The notes under the pieces are model-generated. The model made no database searches. It had not been told where the DNA came from and was given only the letters and a program-made list of their open reading frames with translations. Source: Siminovitchia fordii DSM 16014 = CIP 108821 (GTDB lineage Bacteria > Bacillota > Bacilli > Bacillales > Bacillaceae_C). From it: a stretch of 64,000 bases of DNA. Shown here piece by piece: positions 52,841-61,364 of the stretch; the first letter of the stretch is position 1; each line of letters begins with the position of its first letter. The stretch spans positions 84,600-148,599 of the forward strand of contig NZ_KB894691.1 in assembly GCF_000374565.1 (NCBI RefSeq), read 5' to 3'. The position numbers and the translations under genes were made by a program.

Positions 52841-53404
52841 TCACATATTGTGCAATCTTTTGCGAAGTGCTTCCCTGCCTCGGTGAATTCTTGTTTTCAC
52901 CGTGCCAAGCGGCATTTCCAACACTTCTGCGATTTCATTTAGGGAAAGGTCATCAATGTATCTGAGTAGAATGACCGACCTGTATTTGTCCGGCAATCGC
53001 AAAATTTCATTTTGCACAATTTCCTGAAGTTCCATAGTTTCAACTTCTGCATCAGGCGTTTTTCCTGTTGCTGCCAATTGTGAATATAAAGTCAAGCCTT
53101 CTGTTCCTGCAATTTCAGCATCAAGGAAGTAATCAGGCTTTTTCTTTCTGATTCGATCAATGCAAAGATTTGTGGCGATCCTATATAGCCATGTGGAAAA
53201 TTTACGGTTCAACTGAAAGCTTTCAATATTGACATAGGCCCGGACAAATGCCTCTTGGGCAATATCTTCCGCTTCATGCCGATTTCCAAGCATCCGGTAG
53301 CAAAGGGAAAAAATCCTATCTCTATATATCTCTACGATTTCACCAAATGCTTCCTGATCGCCTTTTAAAACCTGCCTGATTCTTTGATTCACCAGCTTAT
53401 CCAT
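52841..53404 (-). CDS. sigW: ECF RNA polymerase sigma factor SigW
   Basis: About 187 residues with sigma regions 2 (LCYRMLGNRHEAEDIAQEAF, RKFSTWLYRIATNLCIDRIR) and 4 (LPDKYRSVILLRYIDDLSL, GTVKTRIHRGREALRK). The RKKKPDYFLDAEIAGTEGLT stretch between them is a SigW hallmark. It directs the cell-envelope stress regulon. The ATG at 53404 follows GGGAGGG. A perfect SigW-type promoter lies directly upstream (53442-53467), so autoregulation is expected. rsiW is co-transcribed. Confidence 0.95.
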   Translation of the reverse strand: MDKLVNQRIRQVLKGDQEAFGEIVEIYRDRIFSLCYRMLGNRHEAEDIAQEAFVRAYVNIESFQLNRKFSTWLYRIATNLCIDRIRKKKPDYFLDAEIAGTEGLTLYSQLAATGKTPDAEVETMELQEIVQNEILRLPDKYRSVILLRYIDDLSLNEIAEVLEMPLGTVKTRIHRGREALRKRLHNM

Positions 53405-53441
53405 CTCATTTAACCCTCCCGCCTGCGCGGTTCTCTTTATA

Positions 53442-53467
53442 TACGCCCCATTCAAAAAAAGGTTTCA
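53442..53467 (-). promoter_or_regulatory. SigW autoregulatory promoter
   Basis: Reverse strand TGAAAC, 16 bases, CGTA, the exact SigW consensus, about 40 bases before the sigW start codon. Confidence 0.92.
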
Positions 53468-53577
53468 AATTAATCATCTTTTCTATCATAACAAATTTTT
53501 ACAGAGCGAGGTGGAATGGGTTTAACCTTTGGAAAAAACGGTTAAACAGTTGTTAATAATCACTATGCGAGGGATAG

Positions 53578-53760
53578 ATGATGAATAGGGAAAAGGAAGT
53601 GCTGTTAAAGAAAATCGAGGAAAGAAGAAAAGAAATGGTCGAATTGGGACTATCACTTTCCTTTGCGGATGAACGCGTTATATATCTCAGCGATCAATTG
53701 GACCAGTTGTTAAATAGATATCATTTTATTGAGCGGAAACAGGCGAGCAGCAGTTATTAA
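53578..53760 (+). CDS. Spo0E-like aspartyl-phosphate phosphatase
   Basis: 60 residues, typical of the small Spo0E/YisI/YnzD family that dephosphorylates Spo0A~P and delays sporulation. It has two helices and the signature S-x-x-L-D-x-L-L-N-x-Y (SDQLDQLLNRY). ATG codons at 53578 and 53581 are both possible, GCGAGGG lying just upstream. It is divergent from sigW, with a shared intergenic region, and convergent to rocF. Confidence 0.85.
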   Translation: MMNREKEVLLKKIEERRKEMVELGLSLSFADERVIYLSDQLDQLLNRYHFIERKQASSSY

Positions 53761-53775
53761 TGAGCTGCTGCTCGT
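53739..53775. terminator. Bidirectional terminator between the spo0E-like gene and rocF
   Basis: CGAGCAGCAG...CTGCTGCTCG with short T runs, overlapping the end of the spo0E-like gene. Confidence 0.75.
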
Positions 53776-53802
53776 TTACGGATATGTTCTAAATAGGGCG
53801 AT

Positions 53803-54702
53803 CTATAATAGTTTTTCACCAAATAAAGAACCCATCAATGCGACAGCGACTTCCGCTGTCTTATTTTTTTCATCCAAAATAGGGTTGACTTCCACAAATT
53901 CCGCAGAGGTGATGATCTCTGACTCCGCAAGCATTTCCATCGCCAAATGGCTCTCACGATAGCTGATACCGCCCAGCACCGGCGTTCCTACCCCCGGAGC
54001 ATCATGGGGATCCAAACCATCCAAATCAAGGGATAAATGAACACCGTCTGTTCTGTGTTTTAAGTAATCAATTGTCTCTTCCATGACCCTTGTCATTCCC
54101 AGCCTGTCAATTTCATGCATCGTATATACTTTGATGCATTGCTCCTTGATCAAATCCCTTTCGCCCTGATCAAGTTCCCGCGCACCAATGATGACGATAT
54201 TCTCTGGTTTCACCTTCGGATGGAAGCCCCCGACACCGGTCAGCTCGGAATGTCCGAACCCAAGGCTGGCGGCTAATGGCATGCCATGGATATTGCCAGA
54301 AGGAGATGTTTCATCCGTGTTTAAATCTCCATGGGCATCATACCAGATCACCCCCAGATTTCGAAAGTGCTTTGCCACACCAGCAAGCGATCCGATTGCA
54401 ATACTGTGATCGCCTCCTAAAACCAGCGGAAAACTGTCTTTTTTAATAATGGAATCCACACAATCAGCCAATTTTAACGCTGCTTTTGTGATCGCTTTCA
54501 AGTTCCTCAAAGAAGGCGGGACATTTTTGTCATCATCTATAAGATCTATATCAATATCTCCCAAATCTTCAACATTATATCCTAAGCGTTCCAAGCGTTT
54601 CACGGCATCCGCATATCTCATTGCACTTGGCCCCATATCGACGCCTCTCCGCATCTGTCCCAAATCCATGGGGACCCCAACAATTGAAAGTCTCTTTCTC
54701 AT
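53803..54702 (-). CDS. rocF: Arginase
   Basis: 299 residues, standard arginase length. Manganese and active-site motifs are intact: GGDHSIAIG, WYDAHGDLN, GNIHGMPLA and SLDLDGLDPHDAPG, and the SGGISYRE-like segment reads LGGISYRESH. It hydrolyses arginine to ornithine and urea. It is alone here; rocA/rocD and rocR genes are not adjacent, and no sigma54 promoter was found upstream. An agmatinase is less likely given the closeness to Bacillus RocF. Confidence 0.94.
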   Translation of the reverse strand: MRKRLSIVGVPMDLGQMRRGVDMGPSAMRYADAVKRLERLGYNVEDLGDIDIDLIDDDKNVPPSLRNLKAITKAALKLADCVDSIIKKDSFPLVLGGDHSIAIGSLAGVAKHFRNLGVIWYDAHGDLNTDETSPSGNIHGMPLAASLGFGHSELTGVGGFHPKVKPENIVIIGARELDQGERDLIKEQCIKVYTMHEIDRLGMTRVMEETIDYLKHRTDGVHLSLDLDGLDPHDAPGVGTPVLGGISYRESHLAMEMLAESEIITSAEFVEVNPILDEKNKTAEVAVALMGSLFGEKLL

Positions 54703-54789
54703 ACGCTCTCCCCCTTCGCCAATATAATGCCTATATTCTATCGCGAGAGTGACAAATGACTCAACTGGACAAAAAAGTGAATATATATG

Positions 54790-55270
54790 CAGAAAAGGGG
54801 AGGGGCCTGTCCATCGACGTACAGGCTGGAGTGCCTTCGACGAGATAAAGGAAACACGCGGAGCGATGTTGACTTATCGTAGGAGAAGGCGCGAAGGCTG
54901 CTAGTCGATAGGCACCGGAGCTGGACACCGGAAAAGCGGAGGGCGGCCTCTTAGGGGCGACAAGCGCTGGAGGGTAAGCCAGTGAAGGCGTTCTTTGACT
55001 TCATTGGCTTGCCTGAAGCGACCTCGAGCCCCTGCCGCCCGTAGCTGGACACCAGAAATGCGGAAGCGCCTTGTTTAGCCCCGACAAGCATAAGACGATT
55101 CCCGAGGAGGCAGCTTTTCAGCCACCACAGGGAATTGGCTTATGACCTCGAGGGGCTAGGCGCTGGAGCCTGGAGCTGGAAATGCAGAAACGGCTTGCAA
55201 AGAAGACAATCGTCCTACAGCCAACACGGAAGAATCTGACCTTGAAGAGCGAGGTACTGGAATTGACATT
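54790..55270. repeat. Block of three to four diverged, imperfectly palindromic intergenic repeats
   Basis: Segments begin with (A)AAAGCGGA / AAATGCGGAAGCGCCTTG and end near CTAGGCGCTGGAG or GCCGCCCGTAGCTGGACACC. Clear units are at about 54935-55050 and 55053-55180, with weaker ones on each side. Each unit can fold back on itself (for example GGCGGCCTCTTAGGGGC...GCCCCTGCCGCCC). No coding frame. They look like the short non-autonomous repeats scattered in some Bacillus genomes. Confidence 0.6.
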
Positions 55271-55304
55271 CGGTTCCGCTGAAAATACTAGGCTTTTTTT
55301 GTAA

Positions 55305-55336
55305 TAAAAAAACCTACGCTCCAGCATAGGTTTTGA
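55305..55336 (-). terminator. Terminator of the tRNA operon
   Basis: Reverse strand AAACCTA-TGCTGGAGCG-TAGGTTT followed by T run, right after tRNA-Ala. Confidence 0.85.
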
Positions 55337-55342
55337 AAAGGA

Positions 55343-55415
55343 TGGAGCCTAGCGGGATCGAACCGCTGACCTCCTGCGTGCAAAGCAGGCGCTCTCCCAG
55401 CTGAGCTAAGGCCCC
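55343..55415 (-). tRNA. tRNA-Ala (TGC)
   Basis: Reverse strand starts GGGGCCTTAGCTCAG. The anticodon loop TTTGCAC gives TGC and the acceptor is GGGGCCT/AGGCTCC, discriminator A. CCA not encoded. Last tRNA of the operon. Confidence 0.96.
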
Positions 55416-55438
55416 TAGGAATATAAAAATAAAAAAAG

Positions 55439-55511
55439 TGAGCCATGCAGGATTCGAACCTGCGACCCTCTGATTAAAAGTCAGATGCTCTACCAACTGA
55501 GCTAATGGCTC
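55439..55511 (-). tRNA. tRNA-Lys (TTT)
   Basis: Reverse strand starts GAGCCATTAGCTCAG; anticodon loop CTTTTAA gives TTT; T arm GCAGG-TTCGAAT-CCTGC. CCA not encoded. Confidence 0.96.
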
Positions 55512-55512
55512 T

Positions 55513-55586
55513 TGGCTGGGCTAGCTGGATTCGAACCAACGATCACGGAGTCAAAGTCCGATGCCTTACCGCTTGGCTATAGCCCA
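55513..55586 (-). tRNA. tRNA-Gln (TTG)
   Basis: Reverse strand starts TGGGCTATAGCCAAG; anticodon loop CTTTGAC gives TTG; discriminator G and an encoded CCA (55513-55515). Confidence 0.95.
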
Positions 55587-55647
55587 TCGTTTAAACACAT
55601 TAAGTATATTACCCGATAAATCTTTTTTATATTCCTCTTTATGTAAA

Positions 55648-55732
55648 TGGTGGTGGGGGACGGATTCGAACCGCCGAACCCGGAGGGAGCGGATTTACAG
55701 TCCGCCGCGTTTAGCCACTTCGCTACCCCACC
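55648..55732 (-). tRNA. tRNA-Tyr (GTA)
   Basis: Reverse strand starts GGTGGGGTAGCGAAG; anticodon loop CTGTAAA gives GTA; long variable arm typical of bacterial tRNA-Tyr; encoded CCA. Confidence 0.96.
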
Positions 55733-55754
55733 TCAAAAAAGGCAAAATAAAAAA

Positions 55755-55830
<76 letters not shown>

Positions 55831-55845
55831 AAGCCATAATTTAAA

Positions 55846-55921
55846 TGGTGGAGGATGACGGGTTCGAACCGCCGACCCCCTGCTTGTAAGGCAGGTGCTC
55901 TCCCAGCTGAGCTAATCCTCC
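55846..55921 (-). tRNA. tRNA-Val (TAC)
   Basis: Reverse strand starts GGAGGATTAGCTCAG; anticodon loop CTTACAA gives TAC; encoded CCA. Confidence 0.96.
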
Positions 55922-55978
55922 AAAGTATAGGATGTACATTCTTCGCGCTCTCAGCATGCCATCCGCTATTAAAATTGT

Positions 55979-56126
55979 GATGAGCGGTGCATTTCTGCGT
56001 CAGCTTCATTCGTTCAGTCAGTCACGTACTGATGTACGCTCCTTCCTGCTCTCAATCGCTTCCTTGAACTGCTTGCTCCTCCCAATTTTAGATCAATTGC
56101 GATGAGCGGCGCAATTCCGCGTTAGC
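55979..56126. repeat. Direct repeat inside the tRNA operon spacer
   Basis: GATGAGCGG(T/C)GCA...(C)TGCG/CCGCGT(C/T)AGC occurs at 55979-56004 and again at 56101-56126, enclosing a spacer with TCAGTCAGTCACGTACTGATGTACGC. This 220-base gap between tRNA-Val and tRNA-Glu has no gene. Confidence 0.5.
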
Positions 56127-56140
56127 ATATCCATTAAAAA

Positions 56141-56215
56141 TGGTGACCCCTACGGGATTCGAACCCGTGTTACCGCCGTGAAAGGGCGGTGTCTTAACCG
56201 CTTGACCAAGGGGCC
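56141..56215 (-). tRNA. tRNA-Glu (TTC)
   Basis: Reverse strand starts GGCCCCTTGGTCAAG; anticodon loop CTTTCAC gives TTC; encoded CCA. First tRNA of the operon. Confidence 0.96.
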
Positions 56216-56235
56216 GTTTGTTAAGCACATTACAG

Positions 56236-56265
56236 AGTATAATTTAAAGCGGGCAGGCTTGTCAA
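56236..56265 (-). promoter_or_regulatory. SigmaA promoter of the tRNA operon
   Basis: Reverse strand TTGACA, 18 bases, TATACT, about 20 bases before tRNA-Glu. A consensus -35 as expected for stable RNA genes. Confidence 0.85.
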
Positions 56266-56446
56266 CACATTTTTAAATATTTTTCTAGAAAATGTTTTGT
56301 TTTGTCATTTTATACAAATAAAAGACTCATCTTTTCCCGATCAACTAGTGAAATAGTACATTTTTTAATTGCACCCTAACTAGTTTGCACTTGGGATCTT
56401 TTACTACATAAAATATTAAACAATATATCTAGGGAGGTGCCTTTAC

Positions 56447-56554
56447 ATGAGTGCAGGTGTAGGTTACGGTGGTGGATTTGCGTTTGTTGTTGTTCTGTTC
56501 ATTCTCTTGATCATTGTAGGTACGGCCTTTACTAGCGGCTATGGCTGGTGGTAA
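56447..56554 (+). CDS. YjcZ-family sporulation small protein (35 aa)
   Basis: MSAGVGYGGGFAFVVVLF, then a hydrophobic stretch LLIIVGTAFTSGYGWW. The Gly/Tyr-rich start, single membrane helix and FTSGYGWW-like end match the YjcZ/SscA group of very small spore-associated proteins of Bacillus. GGGAGG lies eight bases before the ATG, and a terminator follows at 56597. Confidence 0.85.
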   Translation: MSAGVGYGGGFAFVVVLFILLIIVGTAFTSGYGWW

Positions 56555-56596
56555 GGGATTCACATCAGTTTCCGAGCAAAGGAAATAAATTAGGGT

Positions 56597-56636
56597 TAAA
56601 CGGGGCTCCCAACAATGTGGAAGCCCCGTTTCAATT
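56597..56636 (+). terminator. Terminator after the YjcZ-type gene
   Basis: AACGGGGCTCCC...GGAAGCCCCGTT stem, then TTCAATTT. Confidence 0.8.
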
Positions 56637-56874
56637 TATGATTTGTTCAAAGCGGATGAACAACGGCCGCCATGTAAGGTTTATTGCGAAATCCCCTTTG
56701 TAGAGCCTGATTATAACAGGATCCTGCAAAACAACACTTAGCTCTGCTTAATACCTGATGGGCTCAGAGAAAGTCCGGTTATCCTTATTGCTAATAATAG
56801 GCTTGTTCATTATGTATAATATTTATTATGTTCTTGATCGAATCATTTCTTTACTTTAAGAAGGATGAATGAAA

Positions 56875-57576
56875 ATGGCAAAAATTCTAATCATAGAGGA
56901 CGATCCAAAAATTGCAAAACTGCTGCAAAATTATCTTGAAAAATACGGTTATGAAGCTGTGATCACGGAACAATTTGATGCAATCATTGAGTGTTTTGAA
57001 TTGGCAAACCCCGATTTAGTCCTACTGGATATTAATTTACCCAGTTTTGATGGGTATTATTGGTGTCGGCAGATTCGGAAAATCTCTACTTGTCCGATTC
57101 TATTTATTTCCGCTCGATCAGGCGAAATGGATCAAGTCATGGCATTGGAGAATGGGGGCGATGATTTTATTACAAAACCTTTTCACTATGAAGTGGTGAT
57201 GGCGAAGATTCGCAGCAGCCTCCGCCGAGCTTATGGGGAATATGCGCTTAAGGGTAAAGAACGCATGGTTGACTTGAAGGGGCTGACTCTTTATGTGGAA
57301 AGAATGGAAGTTGCCAAAGAAGAGTCCATCATATCTCTGACAAAAAAAGAAACTGTTCTGCTTGAAATGTTAATGGAGCGTTCACCTCGTGTTGTCTCTC
57401 GCGAAGCGATCCTGGAAAAATTGTGGGATGATCAAAATTTTGTAGATGAAAATACATTGAACGTGAATATTACGCGTGTCCGGAAAAAGCTTCAGGAATT
57501 GGGTATTGGGCATGCGATTGAAACAGTAAGAGGAGCTGGGTACCGGCTGGTCCCCAATTGGGAGCTTTCATCATGA
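56875..57576 (+). CDS. OmpR-family response regulator (BceR-like)
   Basis: 233 residues: receiver domain (about 1-118; IIEDDPKIAKLL acidic pair, phospho-acceptor Asp in DLVLLDINLP, KPFHYEV Lys) and a winged-helix output domain (about 130-230; SLTKKETVLLEMLMERSPRV, then NVNITRVRKKL). It is first of a regulator / kinase / ABC ATPase / ABC permease set, the antimicrobial-peptide sensing layout of Bacillus. The ATG at 56875 has AAGGA nine bases upstream; the in-frame ATG at 56869 is too close to it. It overlaps the kinase gene by four bases. Confidence 0.9.
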   Translation: MAKILIIEDDPKIAKLLQNYLEKYGYEAVITEQFDAIIECFELANPDLVLLDINLPSFDGYYWCRQIRKISTCPILFISARSGEMDQVMALENGGDDFITKPFHYEVVMAKIRSSLRRAYGEYALKGKERMVDLKGLTLYVERMEVAKEESIISLTKKETVLLEMLMERSPRVVSREAILEKLWDDQNFVDENTLNVNITRVRKKLQELGIGHAIETVRGAGYRLVPNWELSS

Positions 57577-58547
57577 AACTATTTATAAAAGACCATTTCC
57601 CACTGATTGTCATGAATGTTGTACAGATGGCAGTGATTTTATTAGTTTATTGGCTTGATGGGTATCATAAGCTTTCACTGATAGTCTATTCCCTTTTCTT
57701 GGGATGCTTAATTCTCACTGTTTATTTAGTGTTTCGCTATATTTCCAACCGTAAGTTTTATGAAAGATTGACAGTTACGGTCAATAAAATGGATGAAGCG
57801 TTTGAAACGTTGGATACTACGCCGCTTTCCCAAGCACTTGGAAAGTTACTCCAAAAGCAGCATCGACTCTATTTAAATCAATTGCACCTGCAGGAAAAAA
57901 AGCGTAATGACCACCTGACCTTTATTAATCAATGGGTTCATCAGATGAAAACCCCCTTATCCGTCATTGAATTAATAACGCAAGAAAGTGAAGACGAGCG
58001 TTTGGAAAGTATTCGTGAAGAGAAAGATAAGCTGGAAAAAGGGTTGGAAATGGTCTTATATGCTGCGAGATTAGAAGTGTTTGAACAAGATTTTCAAATA
58101 GAGCCCGTTATGTTAAAAACTGTTATTGAAGAGGCAATCCGTGAAAATAAGCGCCTTTTTATAAAAAATCATGTGTATCCCGAAAACCGGGTATCACAAA
58201 CAATCGTGGAATCAGATGAAAAATGGTTAAAATTTATTTTTAATCAGCTCATTACCAATGCGGTGAAGTATTCTGCCGGGAAAGGACAGAAAGTCCTGGT
58301 TTCGGAAATGAATACACCATATGAAACGATTGTCACCGTTCAGGATTATGGCGTCGGGATCTCCAAAACCGACTTAAAAAGAGTGTTCAATCCCTTCTTT
58401 ACAGGAGAAAATGGCAGGGTTTATCGCGAATCAACCGGAATGGGCTTATATTTAGTAAAAGAGGTATGTGATAAATTAGGGCATAAAGTTGAAATTACCT
58501 CTGTTCAGGGAGAAGGGACAAGTGTTCACCTCTCCTTCCGAAGATAA
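57573..58547 (+). CDS. Intramembrane-sensing histidine kinase (BceS-like)
   Basis: About 324 residues. Two N-terminal helices (about 11-31 and 36-56) with almost no extracellular loop mark the intramembrane-sensing class. The phospho-acceptor is in WVHQMKTPLSVIEL, the N-box in FIFNQLITNAVKYS and the G-boxes in VQDYGVGI and STGMGLYLVKEV. These kinases sense flux through the associated BceAB-type transporter rather than the peptide directly. The ATG overlaps the regulator stop (ATGA). Confidence 0.9.
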   Translation: MKLFIKDHFPLIVMNVVQMAVILLVYWLDGYHKLSLIVYSLFLGCLILTVYLVFRYISNRKFYERLTVTVNKMDEAFETLDTTPLSQALGKLLQKQHRLYLNQLHLQEKKRNDHLTFINQWVHQMKTPLSVIELITQESEDERLESIREEKDKLEKGLEMVLYAARLEVFEQDFQIEPVMLKTVIEEAIRENKRLFIKNHVYPENRVSQTIVESDEKWLKFIFNQLITNAVKYSAGKGQKVLVSEMNTPYETIVTVQDYGVGISKTDLKRVFNPFFTGENGRVYRESTGMGLYLVKEVCDKLGHKVEITSVQGEGTSVHLSFRR

Positions 58548-58549
58548 CC

Positions 58550-58563
58550 TTACAGGAGTGTAA
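58550..58563 (+). promoter_or_regulatory. BceR-type operator upstream of the ABC genes
   Basis: TTACA-GGAG-TGTAA, matching the reported BceR-family box (T-N-ACA-N4-TGTAA), in the short gap between the kinase and ATPase genes. A hairpin CCCTTTCTC...GAGAAAGGGG (about 58598-58644) follows, just before the ATPase gene. Confidence 0.7.
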
Positions 58564-58649
58564 GCTAAATGAAAGCTACAGCGATGGTTTAACCCGACCC
58601 TTTCTCTTACACTAAAGTTAGTTGGAAAACAGAGAAAGGGGTTTTTGTT

Positions 58650-59420
58650 TTGCAGATTTTGAAAATCAAAAATTTAAGTAAAGTCTACGATGGAAAAGTG
58701 GCTTACAAAGCACTGTCAGACATTGATTTAACCATAGAAGAAGGGGAATTTGTTGGCATTATGGGACCATCCGGGAGCGGGAAATCGACCTTGCTGAATA
58801 TGGTGGCTACCATTGACCAACCAACATCGGGGTCAATTATTGTGGATGGGAAAGACCCATTGCGCATGAAACATAACGAACTGGCACTATTTCGGCGCAA
58901 ACATTTAGGTTTTGTTTTTCAAGACTTCAATTTACTCCCTACCCTTACAGTGGAGGAAAATATTGTTTTACCGTTAACGCTGGATGGTGTAAGTGTTAAA
59001 GAAATGGAAAAAAAGGTAGCGGCTGTAGCGGAAAAACTAGGCATCTCCTCTATTTTAAAAAAGCGAATTTATGAAATATCGGGTGGACAGGCGCAAAGGA
59101 CCGCCATTGCTCGGGCCATTATTCACAAACCAAAAATGGTACTGGCAGATGAACCAACTGGAAACTTAGATTCCAAGGCATCAAAGTCGGCGATGGAAAT
59201 GATGGAAAGAGTAAATAAAGAAGACAGAACGACCATGATGATGGTTACCCATGATCCGATTGCCGCCAGTTATACTGAAAGAGTTGTGTTTATCAAAGAC
59301 GGCAAGTTATTTAACGAAATTTACCGTGGAGATAATCGTCAAGCTTTTTTCCAAAAAATCATAGACGTGTTATCGCTGTTGGGAGGGGATTCAAGTGACC
59401 TTTCGTCAATTCGCGTTTAA
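58650..59420 (+). CDS. BceA-like ABC transporter ATPase
   Basis: 256 residues starting at a TTG with GAAAGGGG upstream. Walker A GPSGSGKST, signature ISGGQAQR, Walker B MVLADEPTGNLDS and switch VTHDPIAAS are intact; this is the MacB/BceA class. It works with the large permease encoded downstream (26-base overlap) to protect against cell-wall-targeting peptides such as bacitracin. The BceR box just upstream implies induction by its own two-component system. Confidence 0.9.
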   Translation: MQILKIKNLSKVYDGKVAYKALSDIDLTIEEGEFVGIMGPSGSGKSTLLNMVATIDQPTSGSIIVDGKDPLRMKHNELALFRRKHLGFVFQDFNLLPTLTVEENIVLPLTLDGVSVKEMEKKVAAVAEKLGISSILKKRIYEISGGQAQRTAIARAIIHKPKMVLADEPTGNLDSKASKSAMEMMERVNKEDRTTMMMVTHDPIAASYTERVVFIKDGKLFNEIYRGDNRQAFFQKIIDVLSLLGGDSSDLSSIRV

Positions 59421-61296
59421 CAACGTTTTCCGTAATAAGCGAATCTATGCGGCTTACTTTTTAAGCAGTGTATTTTCCGTTTTAGTCTTTTTTGTCTATG
59501 CAATCTTTGCCTTTCACCCAGGATTGGCTGAGATTAGTTCTAATGTAAGCATTGGTCTGCATTTTGCTGAGAGCATTATTTATGTGTTCTCCTTCATTTT
59601 TGTACTTGTTTCGATGAGTGCCTTTTTGAAATCCCGAAAAAAAGAATTTGGCTTAATGGTTATGTTGGGAATGACCAATCAGCAACTTCGGCGCATGGTC
59701 TTTTTAGAGAATGTAATAATTGGATTTTTTGCTACAGTCTCAGGGATAGCTGTTGGTGTGGTATTTGCAAAATTGATTTTAATGGCAGCCGAAAACATTT
59801 TGGGGCTAGAGGAGGCCCTGCCGTTTTATTTACCGTGGCAAGCCACAGTGTTAACATTCAGCGCCTTTTTGATTTTGTTTATTGTCATTTCCTTTTTTAC
59901 CGTGTCTATTTTAAAAGGGAATAAATTGATTGATTTAATTAAAGGCAGCTCGGCTCCAAAAAAAGAGCCAAAGGCATCCATCGTACTGTCCATATTAGCT
60001 GCCCTTTTACTCGGTGTTGGCTATGCTGTTGCCTTGCTTGTTCGTGATGTAATGGTTATCGCAGCGATGATCCCAGTAACGATTATTGTCATTATAGGCA
60101 CATACTTTCTGTTTACCCAGCTTAGTGTATTTACCATTAATCGGTTAAAAAAACGCAAGAATATATTTTGGAAAAAAACAAATCTTGTTCTTTTATCGGA
60201 TCTTGCTTATCGCATGAAGGATAATGCGCGTGCTTTTTTCTTCGTGGCGATTGTTTCGACTGTAGCGTTTTCTGCAATAGGGTCACTTGTCGGCTTTCGG
60301 TATATTTTTACAACTAACTTGGTAGAAGAAAGGCCATTTGCCTTTGAATATGTGTCGAGGGAAGGAAATCAACAGGAAGTAGAACATATCCAAGAAATTG
60401 AAAAAGAATTGGCCTCGAAGAATTATCAGGAAGCAGTCATAACGATTAAACATGTATCCGCAGGCAGCCCTGAAGGGGAGCATTTTGAACGAGCAATTGT
60501 TTCACAGTCTGAGTATAACCATTTGGCTAAGGTGGCTGGACAATTGGATAAACAAGTCACACTTCGGGACAACGAAGCCATTCTCCTTTATTTTAAAAAT
60601 GCTCTAGGAGAGATGCCAAATATAGAGGAACAAACAAGCCACCAGCTTGGAGAGCATGCCATTCAACAAATTGAGGTCCAGCCAATGAACTTGATTCGAA
60701 CATTTGAGGATTATCTGGTGGTCTCTGATGACTTGTATAAGGACATGCAAACTGATAACACGGAAACCTATTACGGATTTTTTTTGAAAGATTGGAAAGA
60801 TACAATCACTACAGGGGAAAACCTTCTAAAAAAATTAAAGGTAGATCAATCCTTTGGGGAGGACCCAGATGGACATTTCAAGATTTCTTCTCTGGCATAT
60901 GATTGGAATCAGATGAATCAAGGATTTGGAGCTGTACTGTTTATCGGGTTATTTATCGGTGCCGTCTTTTTTGTCGCAGCAGGCAGTTTCTTATATTTCC
61001 GCCTATATGCAGACATAGAGGACGAGAAACGGAAATTTTCTGCCATCAGCAAGCTCGGCCTTACAGATAAAGAATTATCGAAAATAGTGACTGTCCAATT
61101 GGCCTTGTTATTCTTTGTGCCAATTCTTGTAGCGATTATCCATGGAGCTGTAGCGCTCACAGCTTTACAGCATATGTTCCATTTTAATTTATTCAAGAGT
61201 TCGTCAGCAGTATTAGGAAGCTTCGCTGCTATCCAACTTGTCTATTTCCTCTTTATTCGCTTTCAATACATTCGAAAAATTAAAGAAGGAATATAG
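59395..61296 (+). CDS. BceB-like ABC transporter permease
   Basis: 633 residues starting at a GTG after GGGAGGGG. It has ten hydrophobic helices with a large extracellular domain (about residues 305-510) between helices 7 and 8, the diagnostic BceB layout. The FtsX-like segment RKKEFGLMVMLGMTNQQLRRM is present near helix 2. It flips or extracts lipid II-cycle intermediates away from peptide antibiotics and signals to the kinase. It is the last gene of the module; a terminator follows at 61311. Confidence 0.9.
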   Translation: MTFRQFAFNNVFRNKRIYAAYFLSSVFSVLVFFVYAIFAFHPGLAEISSNVSIGLHFAESIIYVFSFIFVLVSMSAFLKSRKKEFGLMVMLGMTNQQLRRMVFLENVIIGFFATVSGIAVGVVFAKLILMAAENILGLEEALPFYLPWQATVLTFSAFLILFIVISFFTVSILKGNKLIDLIKGSSAPKKEPKASIVLSILAALLLGVGYAVALLVRDVMVIAAMIPVTIIVIIGTYFLFTQLSVFTINRLKKRKNIFWKKTNLVLLSDLAYRMKDNARAFFFVAIVSTVAFSAIGSLVGFRYIFTTNLVEERPFAFEYVSREGNQQEVEHIQEIEKELASKNYQEAVITIKHVSAGSPEGEHFERAIVSQSEYNHLAKVAGQLDKQVTLRDNEAILLYFKNALGEMPNIEEQTSHQLGEHAIQQIEVQPMNLIRTFEDYLVVSDDLYKDMQTDNTETYYGFFLKDWKDTITTGENLLKKLKVDQSFGEDPDGHFKISSLAYDWNQMNQGFGAVLFIGLFIGAVFFVAAGSFLYFRLYADIEDEKRKFSAISKLGLTDKELSKIVTVQLALLFFVPILVAIIHGAVALTALQHMFHFNLFKSSSAVLGSFAAIQLVYFLFIRFQYIRKIKEGI

Positions 61297-61310
61297 AAGT
61301 AAATATCAAA

Positions 61311-61346
61311 CCAGGCACATTTCTTTGGAAGTGTGTCTTTTTCTTG
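61311..61346 (+). terminator. Terminator after the bceB-like gene
   Basis: GGCACATTTC...GAAGTGTGTC stem followed by TTTTTC. Confidence 0.7.
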
Positions 61347-61364
61347 TGCACCCGGTCGGTAAAA

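Noticed and set aside
53803-54702. RocF as part of the sigma54 amine regulon
   Set aside because: No -24/-12 promoter or enhancer motif was found in the region upstream of 54702, and the gene is 40 kb away.
55922-56140. 5S rRNA or further tRNA in the tRNA operon gap
   Set aside because: No cloverleaf and no 5S-like conserved sequence; only short direct repeats.
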